From an uncultured Alteromonadaceae bacterium (GTDB lineage: Bacteria > Pseudomonadota > Gammaproteobacteria > Enterobacterales > Alteromonadaceae): a stretch of DNA of 64,000 bases. The notes beneath the pieces were generated by a model. It saw nothing but the letters and a program-made list of their open reading frames with translations, was not told where the DNA came from and did no database searches. The stretch covers positions 62,001-126,000 of the forward strand of contig CANLWS010000014.1 of assembly GCA_947494925.1 (NCBI GenBank), read 5' to 3'. Positions 8,979 through 19,548 of this stretch are shown piece by piece; position 1 is the first letter of the stretch, and each line of letters begins with the position of its first letter. The translations under genes and the position numbers were made by a program.

Positions 8979-9746
8979 TTACCACTTTTTCTTCGGTGCA
9001 AATAGCTCGTCAAGCTCGTCTCTTTCTTCTTCTTTCTTCTTGGCAACTTCCTGGGCATTTGCATTACGCAGATTATCTTGAATAACGCGTAATTGTTCTT
9101 CCAGTTCAGCTTTACGCACTTGAACATATTCGGAGGGTTGTGTCTGGCTGCTTAGAGCGGCGATAGCTTTCTCGTAATACTGTCTTGCCGATCCCAACAT
9201 ATTCGATTGCATCGCAGCATTTGCCCGTCTGGCAAGGGTCTCGACATTGACACGAAGCTGGAGAGTAGCCAGTGTTTTTTCTTCGACGGCAAAGACCTGC
9301 GTCTCTACTTTTCCTTTGCTATGTTCGGAGCGTAATAACACGCGAAACTTTTTAATTGCTTGTATGTATTGAATTATTAATTTGTCGTTGTCGGGTAATT
9401 TGAAGCTCTCCATAGACGGCGTTGGTTGATCAACGTTGATGGATTTGACTTTGCTCTCCGCGTCGCTGATGCGCTGGCGGATATCAGGCATGGCAGGGTT
9501 GAGTGCCAGAATGATCTTTAATGCGTTAAATACCCGCTGGTGCAGAATTTGAACTAATTTTTGCGAGACCGGAATGGTTTCAACCGCCATCAATACATTT
9601 TCTGTTTCATCTATGATGGATTTTTGCTTCGCTATTTCCGTTCTTTTTTCAGCTTCAACCTTATCCTTGTGTTGCTGCAGTGCATTCACTACGATAGCAA
9701 CAACAATTAAAAAAACGATCAAAATAATGACTATGGTAAATATCAT
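8979..9746 (-). CDS. Membrane-anchored coiled-coil protein, function unknown
   Basis: This 255-residue protein begins with one strongly hydrophobic segment (residues 2-22) followed by a long charged helical region, so it is probably anchored in the inner membrane with a coiled-coil cytoplasmic body. A short helical-hairpin segment near residues 165-200 (ARRANAAMQSNMLGSARQYYEKAIAAL) looks TPR-like. The C-terminus is very charged (KKKEEERDELDELFAPKKKW). It lies downstream of the histidine kinase gene on the same strand with a 52-base gap, so the two may be cotranscribed. I do not recognise a family with a known role. Confidence 0.7.
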   Translation of the reverse strand: MIFTIVIILIVFLIVVAIVVNALQQHKDKVEAEKRTEIAKQKSIIDETENVLMAVETIPVSQKLVQILHQRVFNALKIILALNPAMPDIRQRISDAESKVKSINVDQPTPSMESFKLPDNDKLIIQYIQAIKKFRVLLRSEHSKGKVETQVFAVEEKTLATLQLRVNVETLARRANAAMQSNMLGSARQYYEKAIAALSSQTQPSEYVQVRKAELEEQLRVIQDNLRNANAQEVAKKKEEERDELDELFAPKKKW

Positions 9747-9798
9747 ACTTGTTATTTTTCCAGTTACTTCTTGTCAGTAGCCTTTGCAAGTTAGCCTG

Positions 9799-10491
9799 CT
9801 AGGGTAATTTAAGTGTGAACACACTGCCACCTAAAATTCCCCCGTTTGATAAAGAAATGCTTCCTCGATTATCCCCGTTGGAATGTGCTTCTGCTATTAA
9901 TCTGGCAAAAAACAATCCAAGTCCAGTACGCCCCTGACTAATATCAAAGTCCTGAATATCGATGACTGTCGCTTTCAACATGCTATCCGGGTAACCTGGT
10001 CCATCATCTTCAATTTGAAAAATAAGAAAGCCGCTTTGTTTTCTAACCCTAAGTAAAATTTTACTTTTGCTATAACGTGTTGCATTGACCAACATGTCGT
10101 TCAGTAACAAATGAATCAAATCGGAATCAAGGTACCAGTTTATATCGTCTTGCAGCTCCACTTCCAGATGCATTTTCTTATGCAAAATATAGTTTTTGTT
10201 GTTGGCTTTCAGTTCCTCAACAATGTCTTCAACAAAGCATTCATCTACGTTTATCGGCAGGTTTTCCATTTCCGCCCTATATAAAGACAAAAGTTGTACT
10301 AACCCGGTGTTTAGTCTGGCAGCTTCATAGTGTGCAGTGGCTAAATGTTCGTTCGCTTCTGCGTTACCTGTAGGCATAGCTTTGGTTAAATCTTCTATCG
10401 TTTGACGCAACAAACAAAGTGAGTTTTTCATGTCATGCACTGCGGCAGCCAATACGGTCGAGAAATCAATAAGATGACGCTTATCAGTCAT
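9799..10491 (-). CDS. Short sensor histidine kinase without sensor domain
   Basis: This protein of about 230 residues has a HisKA-type phosphoacceptor helix (H19-DMKNSL), an N box (LNDMLVNATRYS), a G1 box (EDDGPGYP) and a G2 box (GRTGLGLFFARLI). It therefore has both dimerisation/phosphotransfer and ATPase parts. There is no membrane segment, PAS, GAF or HAMP region, so input must come from a partner or from the cytoplasm. No response regulator gene is adjacent in the window. The ATG at 10491 is chosen; a TTG at 10509 adds six residues and neither has a good ribosome site. The coiled-coil protein gene follows downstream. Confidence 0.8.
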   Translation of the reverse strand: MTDKRHLIDFSTVLAAAVHDMKNSLCLLRQTIEDLTKAMPTGNAEANEHLATAHYEAARLNTGLVQLLSLYRAEMENLPINVDECFVEDIVEELKANNKNYILHKKMHLEVELQDDINWYLDSDLIHLLLNDMLVNATRYSKSKILLRVRKQSGFLIFQIEDDGPGYPDSMLKATVIDIQDFDISQGRTGLGLFFARLIAEAHSNGDNRGSISLSNGGILGGSVFTLKLP

Positions 10492-10683
10492 AGTTGTTTT
10501 ATCGCTCAAATAATATTTGTTAGTCGCATATTTCGCACACAGTATCCTTTAATTAACAGGTATTTACCAAAAATTGTCCCTTCTATTGAAAAATATGCCT
10601 GTTTTTCGATTTTTTAATGGCATTAATCTCCTCATCAGTATATATATTTTTAGTATATAAAATTAAATCATATGGTCATTTAG

Positions 10684-11667
<984 letters not shown>

Positions 11668-11670
11668 AAT

Positions 11671-11698
11671 ACAGGCCAAACAATTTTGTTTGACCTGT
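11671..11698. terminator. Hairpin between convergent cysB and sdaA
   Basis: ACAGG-C-CAAAC and GTTTG-A-CCTGT pair around AATTTT with one internal mismatch. There is no long T-run after it, so it is either a weak bidirectional terminator or an mRNA-stabilising 3' hairpin for both genes. Confidence 0.55.
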
Positions 11699-11708
11699 TG
11701 CCTGGTAA

Positions 11709-13085
11709 TTAGCACTCAATAATATTCACTGCCAAACCGCCTCGTGCGGTTTCTTTATATTTAGATTTCATATCATTGCCAGTGTCCCACATTGTTTTAA
11801 TCACTTTGTCTAAAGACACTTTATGCTGGCCGCTTCCTCGTAAGGCTAAGCGAGAAGCATTGATTGCCTTTATTGCACCCATGGCATTTCGTTCAATACA
11901 AGGAACCTGTACCAGTCCACCAACCGGGTCACAAGTTAATCCGAGATTATGTTCCATGCCGATTTCTGCTGCATTTTCGACGGCATCTACGCTGCCTCCG
12001 ATGATTTCTGTCAGGGCTCCCGCCGCCATTGAACAGGCTACGCCCACTTCTCCCTGGCAACCTACTTCAGCACCGGATATTGAGGCGTTTTTCTTGTATA
12101 AAATACCTATAGCTGCAGCCGTAAGAAGGTATCGGCAGACTATGTCCTTATCTACCGGTCGAACAAACTTGTCAAAATAACATAAAACCGCAGGGATAAT
12201 ACCAGCTGCACCATTTGTAGGAGCAGTGACTACTCTGCCACCGGCTGCATTCTCTTCATTAACCGCCAAAGCAAAGAGATTAACCCAGTCCATCGCCTGC
12301 ATTGGGTCGGCTGTTTGTTCACTTTGCAGTCGTCTGTGCAAACTAGGTGCCCGCCTTGTGACTTTGAGCCCCCCAGGCAGAATTCCTTCACTTTCGATGC
12401 CGTTTTGAACGGACTCCAACATGACTTCCCAGATATGCCACAGTTGTTCCCTTACCTCTGATTTGGGAACCAAACTGGATTCATTTTCCATCATTAATGC
12501 GCTGATACTGAGGCCGTTGTTTTTGCATTGTTCCAACAAACTTGCAGCGCTTGAAAATGGGAATTTAATTGGGCGTTCTGCTTCAGCGATGGCTTGAATT
12601 TGGCTGTCTCCAAACTCCTGTTCTTTGACGATAAACCCACCACCTATAGAATAATAAGATTGGGAAATCTTCGAATTATCAGCCAGCTGAGCATGAAAAG
12701 TCATGCCATTTGCATGCAGCGGCAGTGATTTTCGACGGTGGAAAATGATTGCTCCGCCTTTGGGAAATTCAACGTTAAGTTTGCCGTTCAACATCAATGA
12801 TTCAGACTTTTCTACATCCTGTAGCATTTGGTCAACTTTTCTGACGTCCACGGACTCAGGCTCCTCGCCACATAGCCCGAGTATCACAGCTTTGCCGCTC
12901 CCGTGACCTTTACCCGTCTGACCCAGAGAACCGAACAATTCCACCTGGACACCTGAGACCTGATCAAAAATGTTTTCATGTTCCAACATGCGACAAAATT
13001 CATTGGCTGCCCGCATTGGACCTACTGTGTGTGAACTAGACGGCCCTATACCAACACTAAACATGTCGAAAACACTGATCATCAT
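11709..13085 (-). CDS. sdaA: L-serine ammonia-lyase (L-serine deaminase), iron-sulfur type
   Basis: This protein of about 458 residues begins [19 protein letters not shown], near-identical to the SdaA/SdaB N-terminus. It has the family cysteines in [19 protein letters not shown], in TCDPVGG and in [10 protein letters not shown], which hold the oxygen-labile [4Fe-4S] cluster used to dehydrate serine to pyruvate and ammonia. I place the start at ATG 13085 because GAGG is nine bases upstream; the adjacent ATG at 13082 matches the E. coli start and is an alternative. The order pabB-nudL-sdaA is the same as in E. coli. Confidence 0.95.
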   Translation of the reverse strand: MMISVFDMFSVGIGPSSSHTVGPMRAANEFCRMLEHENIFDQVSGVQVELFGSLGQTGKGHGSGKAVILGLCGEEPESVDVRKVDQMLQDVEKSESLMLNGKLNVEFPKGGAIIFHRRKSLPLHANGMTFHAQLADNSKISQSYYSIGGGFIVKEQEFGDSQIQAIAEAERPIKFPFSSAASLLEQCKNNGLSISALMMENESSLVPKSEVREQLWHIWEVMLESVQNGIESEGILPGGLKVTRRAPSLHRRLQSEQTADPMQAMDWVNLFALAVNEENAAGGRVVTAPTNGAAGIIPAVLCYFDKFVRPVDKDIVCRYLLTAAAIGILYKKNASISGAEVGCQGEVGVACSMAAGALTEIIGGSVDAVENAAEIGMEHNLGLTCDPVGGLVQVPCIERNAMGAIKAINASRLALRGSGQHKVSLDKVIKTMWDTGNDMKSKYKETARGGLAVNIIEC

Positions 13086-13237
13086 ATGGAACAACCTCAA
13101 AAGCGATAGATTAACGGACTATGCGTAAATGTATTCTGCAGAGCAACTAGATTAAACTAATCTTACGGATTAAATTTGTTAATCCGATGTAAAGAATAGT
13201 TGATAGATATATCATTACTTGTCAGATTGTTTAACCT

Positions 13238-13810
13238 TTACGTCGCGAAATGATTGGAAAGGTGTCGAACAAATGCGGCAGTTGCCCCCCAGATATTCTT
13301 GTTTTGCCAGGGAATAAAGTAAATTGGATGTCGCTGCCTTTTGCGCTCCACCCAATGAATAAGATGGTTGTTTTGATCCATTAGATACGAGAGGGGAACT
13401 TCAAATACTTCTGCCACTTCATTTTTATCGAGCTTTAGTTCGAAGGTGGGCGAAACAAGGGCTATGTAAGGAACGACCTCAAACTTACTGACTGTTCTGT
13501 ATATGGGAAGATTACCAACAACCTTTATGTGCCGCGCATCGAGACCAATCTCTTCCTGTGTCTCACGAAGGGCGGTGGCAAGTAAATCATTATCTTCCGA
13601 TTCCTTTTTACCACCGGGGAAACTCACCTGTCCTGCATGATGTTTTAAGTGTGCAGCCCGCTGCGTGAAAAGTACCGTAAGTTCTTCCTGACGTTCGATT
13701 ATCGGTAGTAAAACCGCCGCAGGTTTACCAGGTGCTCGCAATGGATAGTCGGCTTCAGGCAAGACCATTTTTGCATGATGGAAGCGATCGAGAAAATCAT
13801 CCTTAGTCAT
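13238..13810 (-). CDS. nudL: NUDIX hydrolase, CoA pyrophosphatase type (NudL)
   Basis: This 190-residue protein carries the UPF0035-type segment TQRAAHLKHHAGQVSFPGG just before and overlapping a Nudix box (GGKKES...RETQEEIGL). That pair is the signature of coenzyme A pyrophosphatases, which split CoA into phosphopantetheine and adenosine 3',5'-bisphosphate. The Nudix Glu residues that bind the metal are intact. The start codon overlaps the pabB stop region by eight bases, so translation of the two is coupled. The gap to sdaA is about 150 bases, with no obvious terminator, so a single three-gene transcript is possible. Confidence 0.9.
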   Translation of the reverse strand: MTKDDFLDRFHHAKMVLPEADYPLRAPGKPAAVLLPIIERQEELTVLFTQRAAHLKHHAGQVSFPGGKKESEDNDLLATALRETQEEIGLDARHIKVVGNLPIYRTVSKFEVVPYIALVSPTFELKLDKNEVAEVFEVPLSYLMDQNNHLIHWVERKRQRHPIYFIPWQNKNIWGATAAFVRHLSNHFAT

Positions 13811-15215
13811 CAGGCATACTCAATACGGGCAGGATTTTGGACACTTTGTCCAAAGATTCCTGATATTCAGATTCCGCATTTGAATCAACCACAATCCCAC
13901 CGCCTGCCCAGCAATATACATTATTGTTTTCACATAGAAGTGTGCGAATACAAATGTTGGTGTCCATATTACCGTCTATTCCAATATAACCAATCGAACC
14001 GCAATATATATTTCGTTTATCCGGTTCCAATTCGTCGATGATTTGCATTGCCCGTATCTTGGGTGCGCCGGTAATTGAGCCGCCTGGAAACGCATTCCGC
14101 AGCAGAGATAACGGACTAGCTACAGGATTAAGCTTTCCCCGAATTGTGGTGACCAGGTGATGTACTGCAGCGAAACTTTCTATATAGAAAAGAGCCGGAA
14201 CATTAATGCTACCTGGTTCACAGCTTTTACTCATGTCGTTTCGCAACAAATCTGCAATCATCAGGTTTTCAGCTTTATCTTTTTCCGAATTCAACAATTC
14301 GTCCTTGAGTGCACTATCAATAATTGCATTGTCACTTCGTGGCCGGGTTCCCTTGATAGGTTTAGACTCCACAATACGTTCTTTCACTGAGACGAAACGC
14401 TCAGGTGATATGCTCATATAAGTGCTTTCAGTTAACTGAATAAAGGCAGAAAAAGGAGCCTTGTTTGATTGTCTTAAGCGCAGGTATGCTTGCCAGGGGG
14501 AACCTGAAAATTGTGCACTGAACCGTTGTGCAAGATTGACCTGATAACAGTCTCCGGCAACCAGGTAGTCATGAATTTTGGCTACTTTATTGAAATAATC
14601 CTGCTGCTTCATATTGGAATGCCAATCCGTTTCAAGCTTGAATGAATGAACATCTTCACTCTCGTCCAGAATAGATAACAACTCAGCCTCCATAGGCGGA
14701 GGGTTGTCAACTCCATCCAGATAGCAAAGATAAAACTGGCCTGACTGATTGTCTTTGATTATTGACCACGAATAAAGCCCGACAGCCATATCAGGAGAGG
14801 AATAGGAACCCTTTGGAGCCTGTTCAAATTTTTCAAATCTTCTGCAAAGATCATAACCAAAATAGCCGAGTAATCCTGCTTTAAAAGGCAATTCAGCAAA
14901 CTTTTCATCTACTAGCTGTTCGCCGGAAATAAAATCCGCGTAAAGGTCCTCTAGTACTTTTATGGGATCGTCATCAACTGCTTTTGTACTATTGTTAAGA
15001 TGATCACGGATGACCGTTATCTCATCCTGACACGTAACTGAGTGGATTGGATTAGCCACAATGATGTCAAATCGTGCATCGGCGTGTTGACTGTTTGCAG
15101 AGTCCAGCAACATCGACCAGGGAAATGGGGCGTAATGTCGGAATACCGTCACGATATCTGTGTCAGTCGGGATCGATAATGTGTTTACCCGCAAACGGGT
15201 GAGCGCTTTTTGCAT
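13803..15215 (-). CDS. pabB: Aminodeoxychorismate synthase component I (PabB)
   Basis: This 470-residue chorismate-binding enzyme has ESKPIKGTRPR, with the conserved active-site Lys, and the family signature PGGSITGAPKIRAMQIIDELEP region near residues 375-397. PabB aminates chorismate to 4-amino-4-deoxychorismate in folate synthesis, using ammonia from a PabA glutaminase encoded elsewhere. Anthranilate synthase TrpE is a relative, but the PIKGT motif and the following nudL and sdaA genes support PabB. It starts at ATG 15215 with a weak ribosome site. The gene is divergent from the fumarase gene. Confidence 0.93.
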   Translation of the reverse strand: MQKALTRLRVNTLSIPTDTDIVTVFRHYAPFPWSMLLDSANSQHADARFDIIVANPIHSVTCQDEITVIRDHLNNSTKAVDDDPIKVLEDLYADFISGEQLVDEKFAELPFKAGLLGYFGYDLCRRFEKFEQAPKGSYSSPDMAVGLYSWSIIKDNQSGQFYLCYLDGVDNPPPMEAELLSILDESEDVHSFKLETDWHSNMKQQDYFNKVAKIHDYLVAGDCYQVNLAQRFSAQFSGSPWQAYLRLRQSNKAPFSAFIQLTESTYMSISPERFVSVKERIVESKPIKGTRPRSDNAIIDSALKDELLNSEKDKAENLMIADLLRNDMSKSCEPGSINVPALFYIESFAAVHHLVTTIRGKLNPVASPLSLLRNAFPGGSITGAPKIRAMQIIDELEPDKRNIYCGSIGYIGIDGNMDTNICIRTLLCENNNVYCWAGGGIVVDSNAESEYQESLDKVSKILPVLSMPDD

Positions 15216-15355
15216 TCTGATGTTAAAAATTTATCCGAAAATGAATGTGTTTTGCCGTGGAGCAATTTGCCTGAGCAGGTTATCATATTGTGCATAAGCT
15301 AACGACAAGTAAAACAAAAATTCGTTTTTTATCGTCCCTACATAATGAGGCTAAT

Positions 15356-16885
15356 ATGGCAATTATCCGACAACAGGATTTCATCGATAGCATAGAAGAT
15401 TCGCTCCAATTTATTTCTTATTACCACCCTTTGGACTATGTAAAGGCTGTTGAAGAAGCCTACAACAGAGAGCAAAGCCAAGCGGCAAAAGATGCGATGG
15501 CGCAAATATTGATTAATTCGCGTATGTCAGCGGAAGGCCACAGACCACTTTGCCAGGATACGGGAATAGTGACCTGTTTTGTTAAAATTGGCATGGGGGT
15601 TCAGTGGGACAAAACGGACTTAACTGTGCAGGAAATGGTCGATGAGGGAACGAGAAGAGCATACAACAACAAGGACAATCCTTTACGTGCGTCAATTGTG
15701 TCTGACCCAGCCGGCGCGCGAATAAACACTAAAGATAATACTCCCGCAGTAGTTCATATCGATACTGTTGCAGGCGACAAGATAGAGGTGATGATTGCAG
15801 CAAAAGGTGGTGGTTCTGAAAACAAATCTAAGATGGTGATGTTGAACCCCAGCGATGATATTGCTGAATGGGTGGTCAAAACCTTGCCCACTATGGGTGC
15901 AGGATGGTGTCCACCTGGCATGTTGGGAATAGGGATAGGTGGAACTGCTGAAAAAGCGGCAGTGTTGGCGAAAGAAAGCCTGATGGATCCTGTGGATATA
16001 CAGGAACTTATGGAAAGAGGTGCTGAGACCACCGAAGAAAAGTTACGTCTGGATATCTTTGAGAAAGTCAACAATCTTGGTATTGGTGCTCAGGGGTTAG
16101 GTGGGCTGACCACAGTGGTTGATGTAAAAATCAAATCAGTGCCGACTCATGCTGCATCCAAACCTATCGCCATGATACCTAACTGCGCAGCCACTCGCCA
16201 CGCGCATTTTTATCTTGATGGAACCGGTCCTGCAGAACTCACTCCGCCTAAACTGGAAGATTGGCCCGAAGTAACCTGGGAAGTAGGCGAGAACACCAGA
16301 CGGGTGAATTTGAATGAACTGACCAAAGAGAGCATTCAGGATTGGAAAGTGGGCGAGACTGTACTCTTAACCGGTAAAATGCTGACCGGGCGGGATGCTG
16401 CTCACAAACGTATTCAAACCATGTTAGATGCGGGTGACGGGCTGCCGGATGGGGTCGATCTGACTAATCGCTTTATATATTATGTCGGCCCAGTAGATGC
16501 AGTAGGCGACGAAGTAGTTGGACCTGCTGGACCGACTACCGCAACACGGATGGACAAATTTACCGACATGATGCTGGAGCAGACCGGACTCATTGGAATG
16601 ATTGGTAAAGCTGAACGGGGCCCGGCAACTGTCGATAGCATTGCCAAGCACAAATCGGTTTATTTGATGGCAGTGGGTGGAGCGGCCTACCTGGTGTCCA
16701 AAGCAATTAAGAAATCCAGAGTGGTTGCTTTTGAAGATCTTGGTATGGAAGCTATTTACGAATTTGATGTGGAAGATATGCCAGTCACAGTCGCGGTGGA
16801 CAGCACTGGCGCAAATGCTCATAAAACTGGCCCTGCCATCTGGAAAGCAAAAATAGAAGAACTTGACAGTATCATGCAAAAATAA
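15356..16885 (+). CDS. Class I fumarate hydratase (iron-sulfur)
   Basis: This 509-residue protein is the fused alpha+beta form of the oxygen-labile fumarase. Family features include GHRPLCQDTGIV with a cluster Cys (residue about 66), the KGGGSENKSKM segment, IPNCAATRHAHF, and the C-terminal ARG-type region VGPAGPTTATRMD. It interconverts fumarate and malate in the TCA cycle. The start is ATG 15356, preceded by GAGG at a good distance; the open frame upstream to 15290 has no such site. The divergent neighbour is pabB. It complements the sdh/suc genes further along. Confidence 0.93.
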   Translation: MAIIRQQDFIDSIEDSLQFISYYHPLDYVKAVEEAYNREQSQAAKDAMAQILINSRMSAEGHRPLCQDTGIVTCFVKIGMGVQWDKTDLTVQEMVDEGTRRAYNNKDNPLRASIVSDPAGARINTKDNTPAVVHIDTVAGDKIEVMIAAKGGGSENKSKMVMLNPSDDIAEWVVKTLPTMGAGWCPPGMLGIGIGGTAEKAAVLAKESLMDPVDIQELMERGAETTEEKLRLDIFEKVNNLGIGAQGLGGLTTVVDVKIKSVPTHAASKPIAMIPNCAATRHAHFYLDGTGPAELTPPKLEDWPEVTWEVGENTRRVNLNELTKESIQDWKVGETVLLTGKMLTGRDAAHKRIQTMLDAGDGLPDGVDLTNRFIYYVGPVDAVGDEVVGPAGPTTATRMDKFTDMMLEQTGLIGMIGKAERGPATVDSIAKHKSVYLMAVGGAAYLVSKAIKKSRVVAFEDLGMEAIYEFDVEDMPVTVAVDSTGANAHKTGPAIWKAKIEELDSIMQK

Positions 16886-16891
16886 ACACTG

Positions 16892-16925
16892 TGACTGCCA
16901 TTCTCATTGATTGGCGGTCATTTTT
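16892..16925 (+). terminator. Terminator after the fumarase gene
   Basis: TGACTGCCA and TGGCGGTCA (one G-T pair) form a stem around TTCTCATTGAT, followed by TTTTT. Its 3' arm covers a TTG that would be a start for the rmuC frame, which argues for the later ATG at 16956. Confidence 0.85.
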
Positions 16926-16955
16926 GCTATCGCAACCTTTTCAATTAAGACCACT

Positions 16956-18410
16956 ATGCCTTTTGATGATCCCAATTTTATCCTGTTAGTTGCAGCAGCG
17001 TCCGTCTGCGCTTTTCTAGTCGGGGCGCTTATCGCTTTCTTTTTAACAAAACAGTCTGCAACTAAAGTGATAGAGCAGCAAAACTTGGCTTTTCAACAAA
17101 AAGAACAGTCACTGGGAGAACAGTTGGCTCAATCCGCTGCTCAATTACACCGATTTGAAGACGATTTAAGAGTCATGCGCGAGCATCAGTTGGATTCAGA
17201 ACGAAGACTAGGAGAATTAAGTCAACAAGCCGCACAACTCATTCCGTTGAAAGAAGAAAAGCAGCAATGGCAGACTCGTTATCAACAAACCTTGGAAGAG
17301 GCCTCGTTGCTACGTACTCAATTCGAATCTCAAACCGCTAAATTTGAGCAAGAACAAAAATCTTATCAGGAAAAAATTGCGTTGTTGGAGTCTGCGGAAC
17401 AACGATTACAGTCTCAATTTGAAAATCTGGCTAATAAAATATTTGAGCAAAAGAACGAAAAATTCAATCAAACCAGTAAAGCTGGATTGGATGCATTGCT
17501 ATCACCTTTGAAAGAACAAATTGAAGGGTTCAAAAAGCAGGTAACGGATCAATATGTCAAAGAGGGGCAGGAGAGGGCATCGTTAAAAACCGAAATCTTG
17601 GGTTTAAAGGAATTGAACCAACAAATAACCAGTGAAGCGGCTGCGTTAACCCGAGCGTTAAAAGGTGACAATAAGCAGCAAGGAAACTGGGGTGAAATTG
17701 TTCTGGAAAAAGTGTTGCAGGAATCCGGGTTGCGTGACGGGCACGAATACAATACTCAGGTTTCCTTGAAGAATGACGCCGGAAAACTCTACCAGCCAGA
17801 CGTAGTCGTTCATTTACCCAATGAAAAAGATATCGTCATTGACTCCAAGATGTCCTTGTCAGCCTATGAGCGTTTTTTCAATGAACAGGAAGACAAAGTA
17901 CTGGCACAAACTTATCTTCAAGAGCACATTGCCTCTGTTCGGAACCACATAAAGGAGCTAGGAAAGAAAGATTACCACGAACTTAACGGCATACGGACTT
18001 TGGACTATATCTTAATGTTTGTGCCAATAGAGTCTGCGTTTTTACTCGCTATTGATTCTGCCCCTGAGTTAGTCAAACTGGCTTTGGACAACAATATAAT
18101 GATTGTTAGTCCAACTAATCTATTAGTAGCGCTCAGAACTATCAACAATGTCTGGCAGTATGAATATCAGAATCAGAATGCCAAGAAAATTGCGAATAAT
18201 GCAGGCAAACTCTACGACAAATTTCATGGGTTTATAGTGGATATGGAAAAAATAGGAAAATCCGTAGAAACAACGCAAAAAAATTATGACGCGGCTATGA
18301 ACAAACTCACCACCGGAAAAGGCAACCTAGTCAGACAAGTTGAGCAGTTCAGAACCCTGGGCGTGCAGACGTCAAAACGAATAGACGATCATCTTATTGA
18401 AAAAGAGTGA
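16956..18410 (+). CDS. rmuC: DNA recombination protein RmuC
   Basis: This protein of about 484 residues begins with one membrane segment (residues about 8-30), followed by a long Gln/Glu-rich coiled coil to about residue 190, then the RmuC nuclease-like domain with DNKQQGNWGEIVLE and VIDSKMSLSAYE. RmuC limits inversions at short repeats and is thought to be a PD-(D/E)xK-type nuclease partner in recombination. The start is taken at ATG 16956 and not TTG 16911, because the latter is inside the fumarase terminator hairpin. The gene stands alone. Confidence 0.92.
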   Translation: MPFDDPNFILLVAAASVCAFLVGALIAFFLTKQSATKVIEQQNLAFQQKEQSLGEQLAQSAAQLHRFEDDLRVMREHQLDSERRLGELSQQAAQLIPLKEEKQQWQTRYQQTLEEASLLRTQFESQTAKFEQEQKSYQEKIALLESAEQRLQSQFENLANKIFEQKNEKFNQTSKAGLDALLSPLKEQIEGFKKQVTDQYVKEGQERASLKTEILGLKELNQQITSEAAALTRALKGDNKQQGNWGEIVLEKVLQESGLRDGHEYNTQVSLKNDAGKLYQPDVVVHLPNEKDIVIDSKMSLSAYERFFNEQEDKVLAQTYLQEHIASVRNHIKELGKKDYHELNGIRTLDYILMFVPIESAFLLAIDSAPELVKLALDNNIMIVSPTNLLVALRTINNVWQYEYQNQNAKKIANNAGKLYDKFHGFIVDMEKIGKSVETTQKNYDAAMNKLTTGKGNLVRQVEQFRTLGVQTSKRIDDHLIEKE

Positions 18411-18434
18411 TAATAGGGAGCAGTTGTTCTCCTG

Positions 18435-18466
18435 ATTACAGGTGAAACAGCCCCTTCAACTGTAAT
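18435..18466 (+). terminator. Hairpin downstream of rmuC
   Basis: ATTACAG-g-TGAA and TTCA-a-CTGTAAT pair with one mismatch around an ACAGCCCC loop. There is no T-tract, so it may be an mRNA 3' hairpin and not a true intrinsic terminator. Confidence 0.4.
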
Positions 18467-18506
18467 GAGCGATATTTGTTCAGTGAAACGGATTAGTGGT
18501 GCTAGG

Positions 18507-18644
18507 ATGAAATACTTTTGCTTGCTGAAGACGGTACTTACAGGGTTCACCTCTCTGATTAATTGCCTGTCCGCTCCCTCGGGTATTATTGCACCGGATA
18601 AGCAATTGGAAAGCCCGGAGAGTGAGCTTCTGCCCCCTGAGTGA
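18507..18644 (+). CDS. Possible 45-residue small lipoprotein
   Basis: An ATG frame encodes a short protein with a basic start (MKYFCLLK), a hydrophobic stretch and a lipobox-like LINC at residues 17-20, then a Pro/Glu-rich tail (PESELLPPE). This is the shape of small secreted lipoproteins that ordinary gene callers miss. Against it, the AGG before the ATG is too close to be a good ribosome site, and an overlapping minus-strand frame of 95 codons covers the same bases. No family is recognised. Confidence 0.3.
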   Translation: MKYFCLLKTVLTGFTSLINCLSAPSGIIAPDKQLESPESELLPPE

Positions 18645-18767
18645 TCAGATATCATTACTATTTGGTATACCTCCAAAATTCAGCCGCTTAACAAACTTAG
18701 CAGTGATCCTATGTTGTTTTCTCATTGTATTGAATTGATATCAGATAAATTACTACAAGGTTAGTTG

Positions 18768-19505
18768 ATGAAAATTTTGAGTGGGGTTGCATTGTTACTT
18801 TTTTCGTCCTGCGCTCTGGCAAAATGGTCAGCTGGGGTCGCAACTATTGTGCCTAGCAGCCCATACAAAGGCGCGGATTCCGAGGTGTTGGTGATCCCAA
18901 TTGTGACTTATGAGGGGGAAAGGTTGACATGGCGAGGTCCTTCTCTCAGCTACAAGTTAACAGGGCTGCAACGAAACGAGCCTTCTTTCTCACTCACGCT
19001 GAATCTGGCACCTAATGAATTGGACACCCAAGATAGCGACAGATTAACCGGCATTGAAGACAGAGATTTTTCATTTATGGCGGGGCTCAGTTATCGCCAC
19101 CCATTTAAATTCGGCACTTTGGAAAGTACGTTGGAAACGGATATTTCCGGAAAGCATGACGGACAACGATTTGTTCTGTCAATTGAGCGCCCTCTATTCA
19201 TGCATGCTAAACGCAAGTGGGTAGTCAATCTTGGTGCTGAGGTTGAATATTTATCAGATAACTATGCTGACTATTACTTCGGGGTAAGCACAGCGGAAGA
19301 AAATGTCACTGACTTTGCTGCTTATTCAGTCGGTAGTGTTATTCAACCTGCTATCAAATTGGGCGGTTACTATCAATTTAACAAACGTTGGATGATGGTT
19401 GCCAATCTGCGTTGGCAAGCGCTAAGTAGCGATATCAAGGACAGTCCAATTGTCGATAGCAACTCGGCTCTCGACGGGTTTTTAGGGGTGATTTACGCTT
19501 TCTGA
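18768..19505 (+). CDS. MipA/OmpV-family outer membrane protein
   Basis: This 245-residue protein has a signal peptide (MKILSGVALLLFSSCALA, cleaved before KWSAG) and a beta-barrel pattern of alternating residues ending in a C-terminal Phe (GVIYAF). The early WSAGVATIVPSSPYKG and VTYEGERLTWRGPSLSYKL are the typical MipA/OmpV start. Members sit in the outer membrane as small barrels; MipA was linked to murein hydrolase scaffolding and others to osmotic or antibiotic responses. The ATG at 18768 is preferred to the TTG one codon earlier. Confidence 0.88.
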   Translation: MKILSGVALLLFSSCALAKWSAGVATIVPSSPYKGADSEVLVIPIVTYEGERLTWRGPSLSYKLTGLQRNEPSFSLTLNLAPNELDTQDSDRLTGIEDRDFSFMAGLSYRHPFKFGTLESTLETDISGKHDGQRFVLSIERPLFMHAKRKWVVNLGAEVEYLSDNYADYYFGVSTAEENVTDFAAYSVGSVIQPAIKLGGYYQFNKRWMMVANLRWQALSSDIKDSPIVDSNSALDGFLGVIYAF

Positions 19506-19509
19506 TTAT

Positions 19510-19540
19510 ACAGGTGCCTGAGTATTCAGACACCTGTATT
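19510..19540. terminator. Bidirectional terminator between mipA-like gene and rimO
   Basis: ACAGGTG-c-CTGA and TCAG-a-CACCTGT pair around GTAT with one mismatch. It lies between the convergent stops and is symmetrical enough to serve both genes. Confidence 0.75.
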
Positions 19541-19548
19541 AACACGTA

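Noticed and set aside
18389-18676. Minus-strand 95-codon frame between rmuC and the MipA-like gene
   Set aside because: It overlaps the 3' end of rmuC and has no ribosome site, family likeness or coherent composition. A short plus-strand lipoprotein frame fits the gap better.
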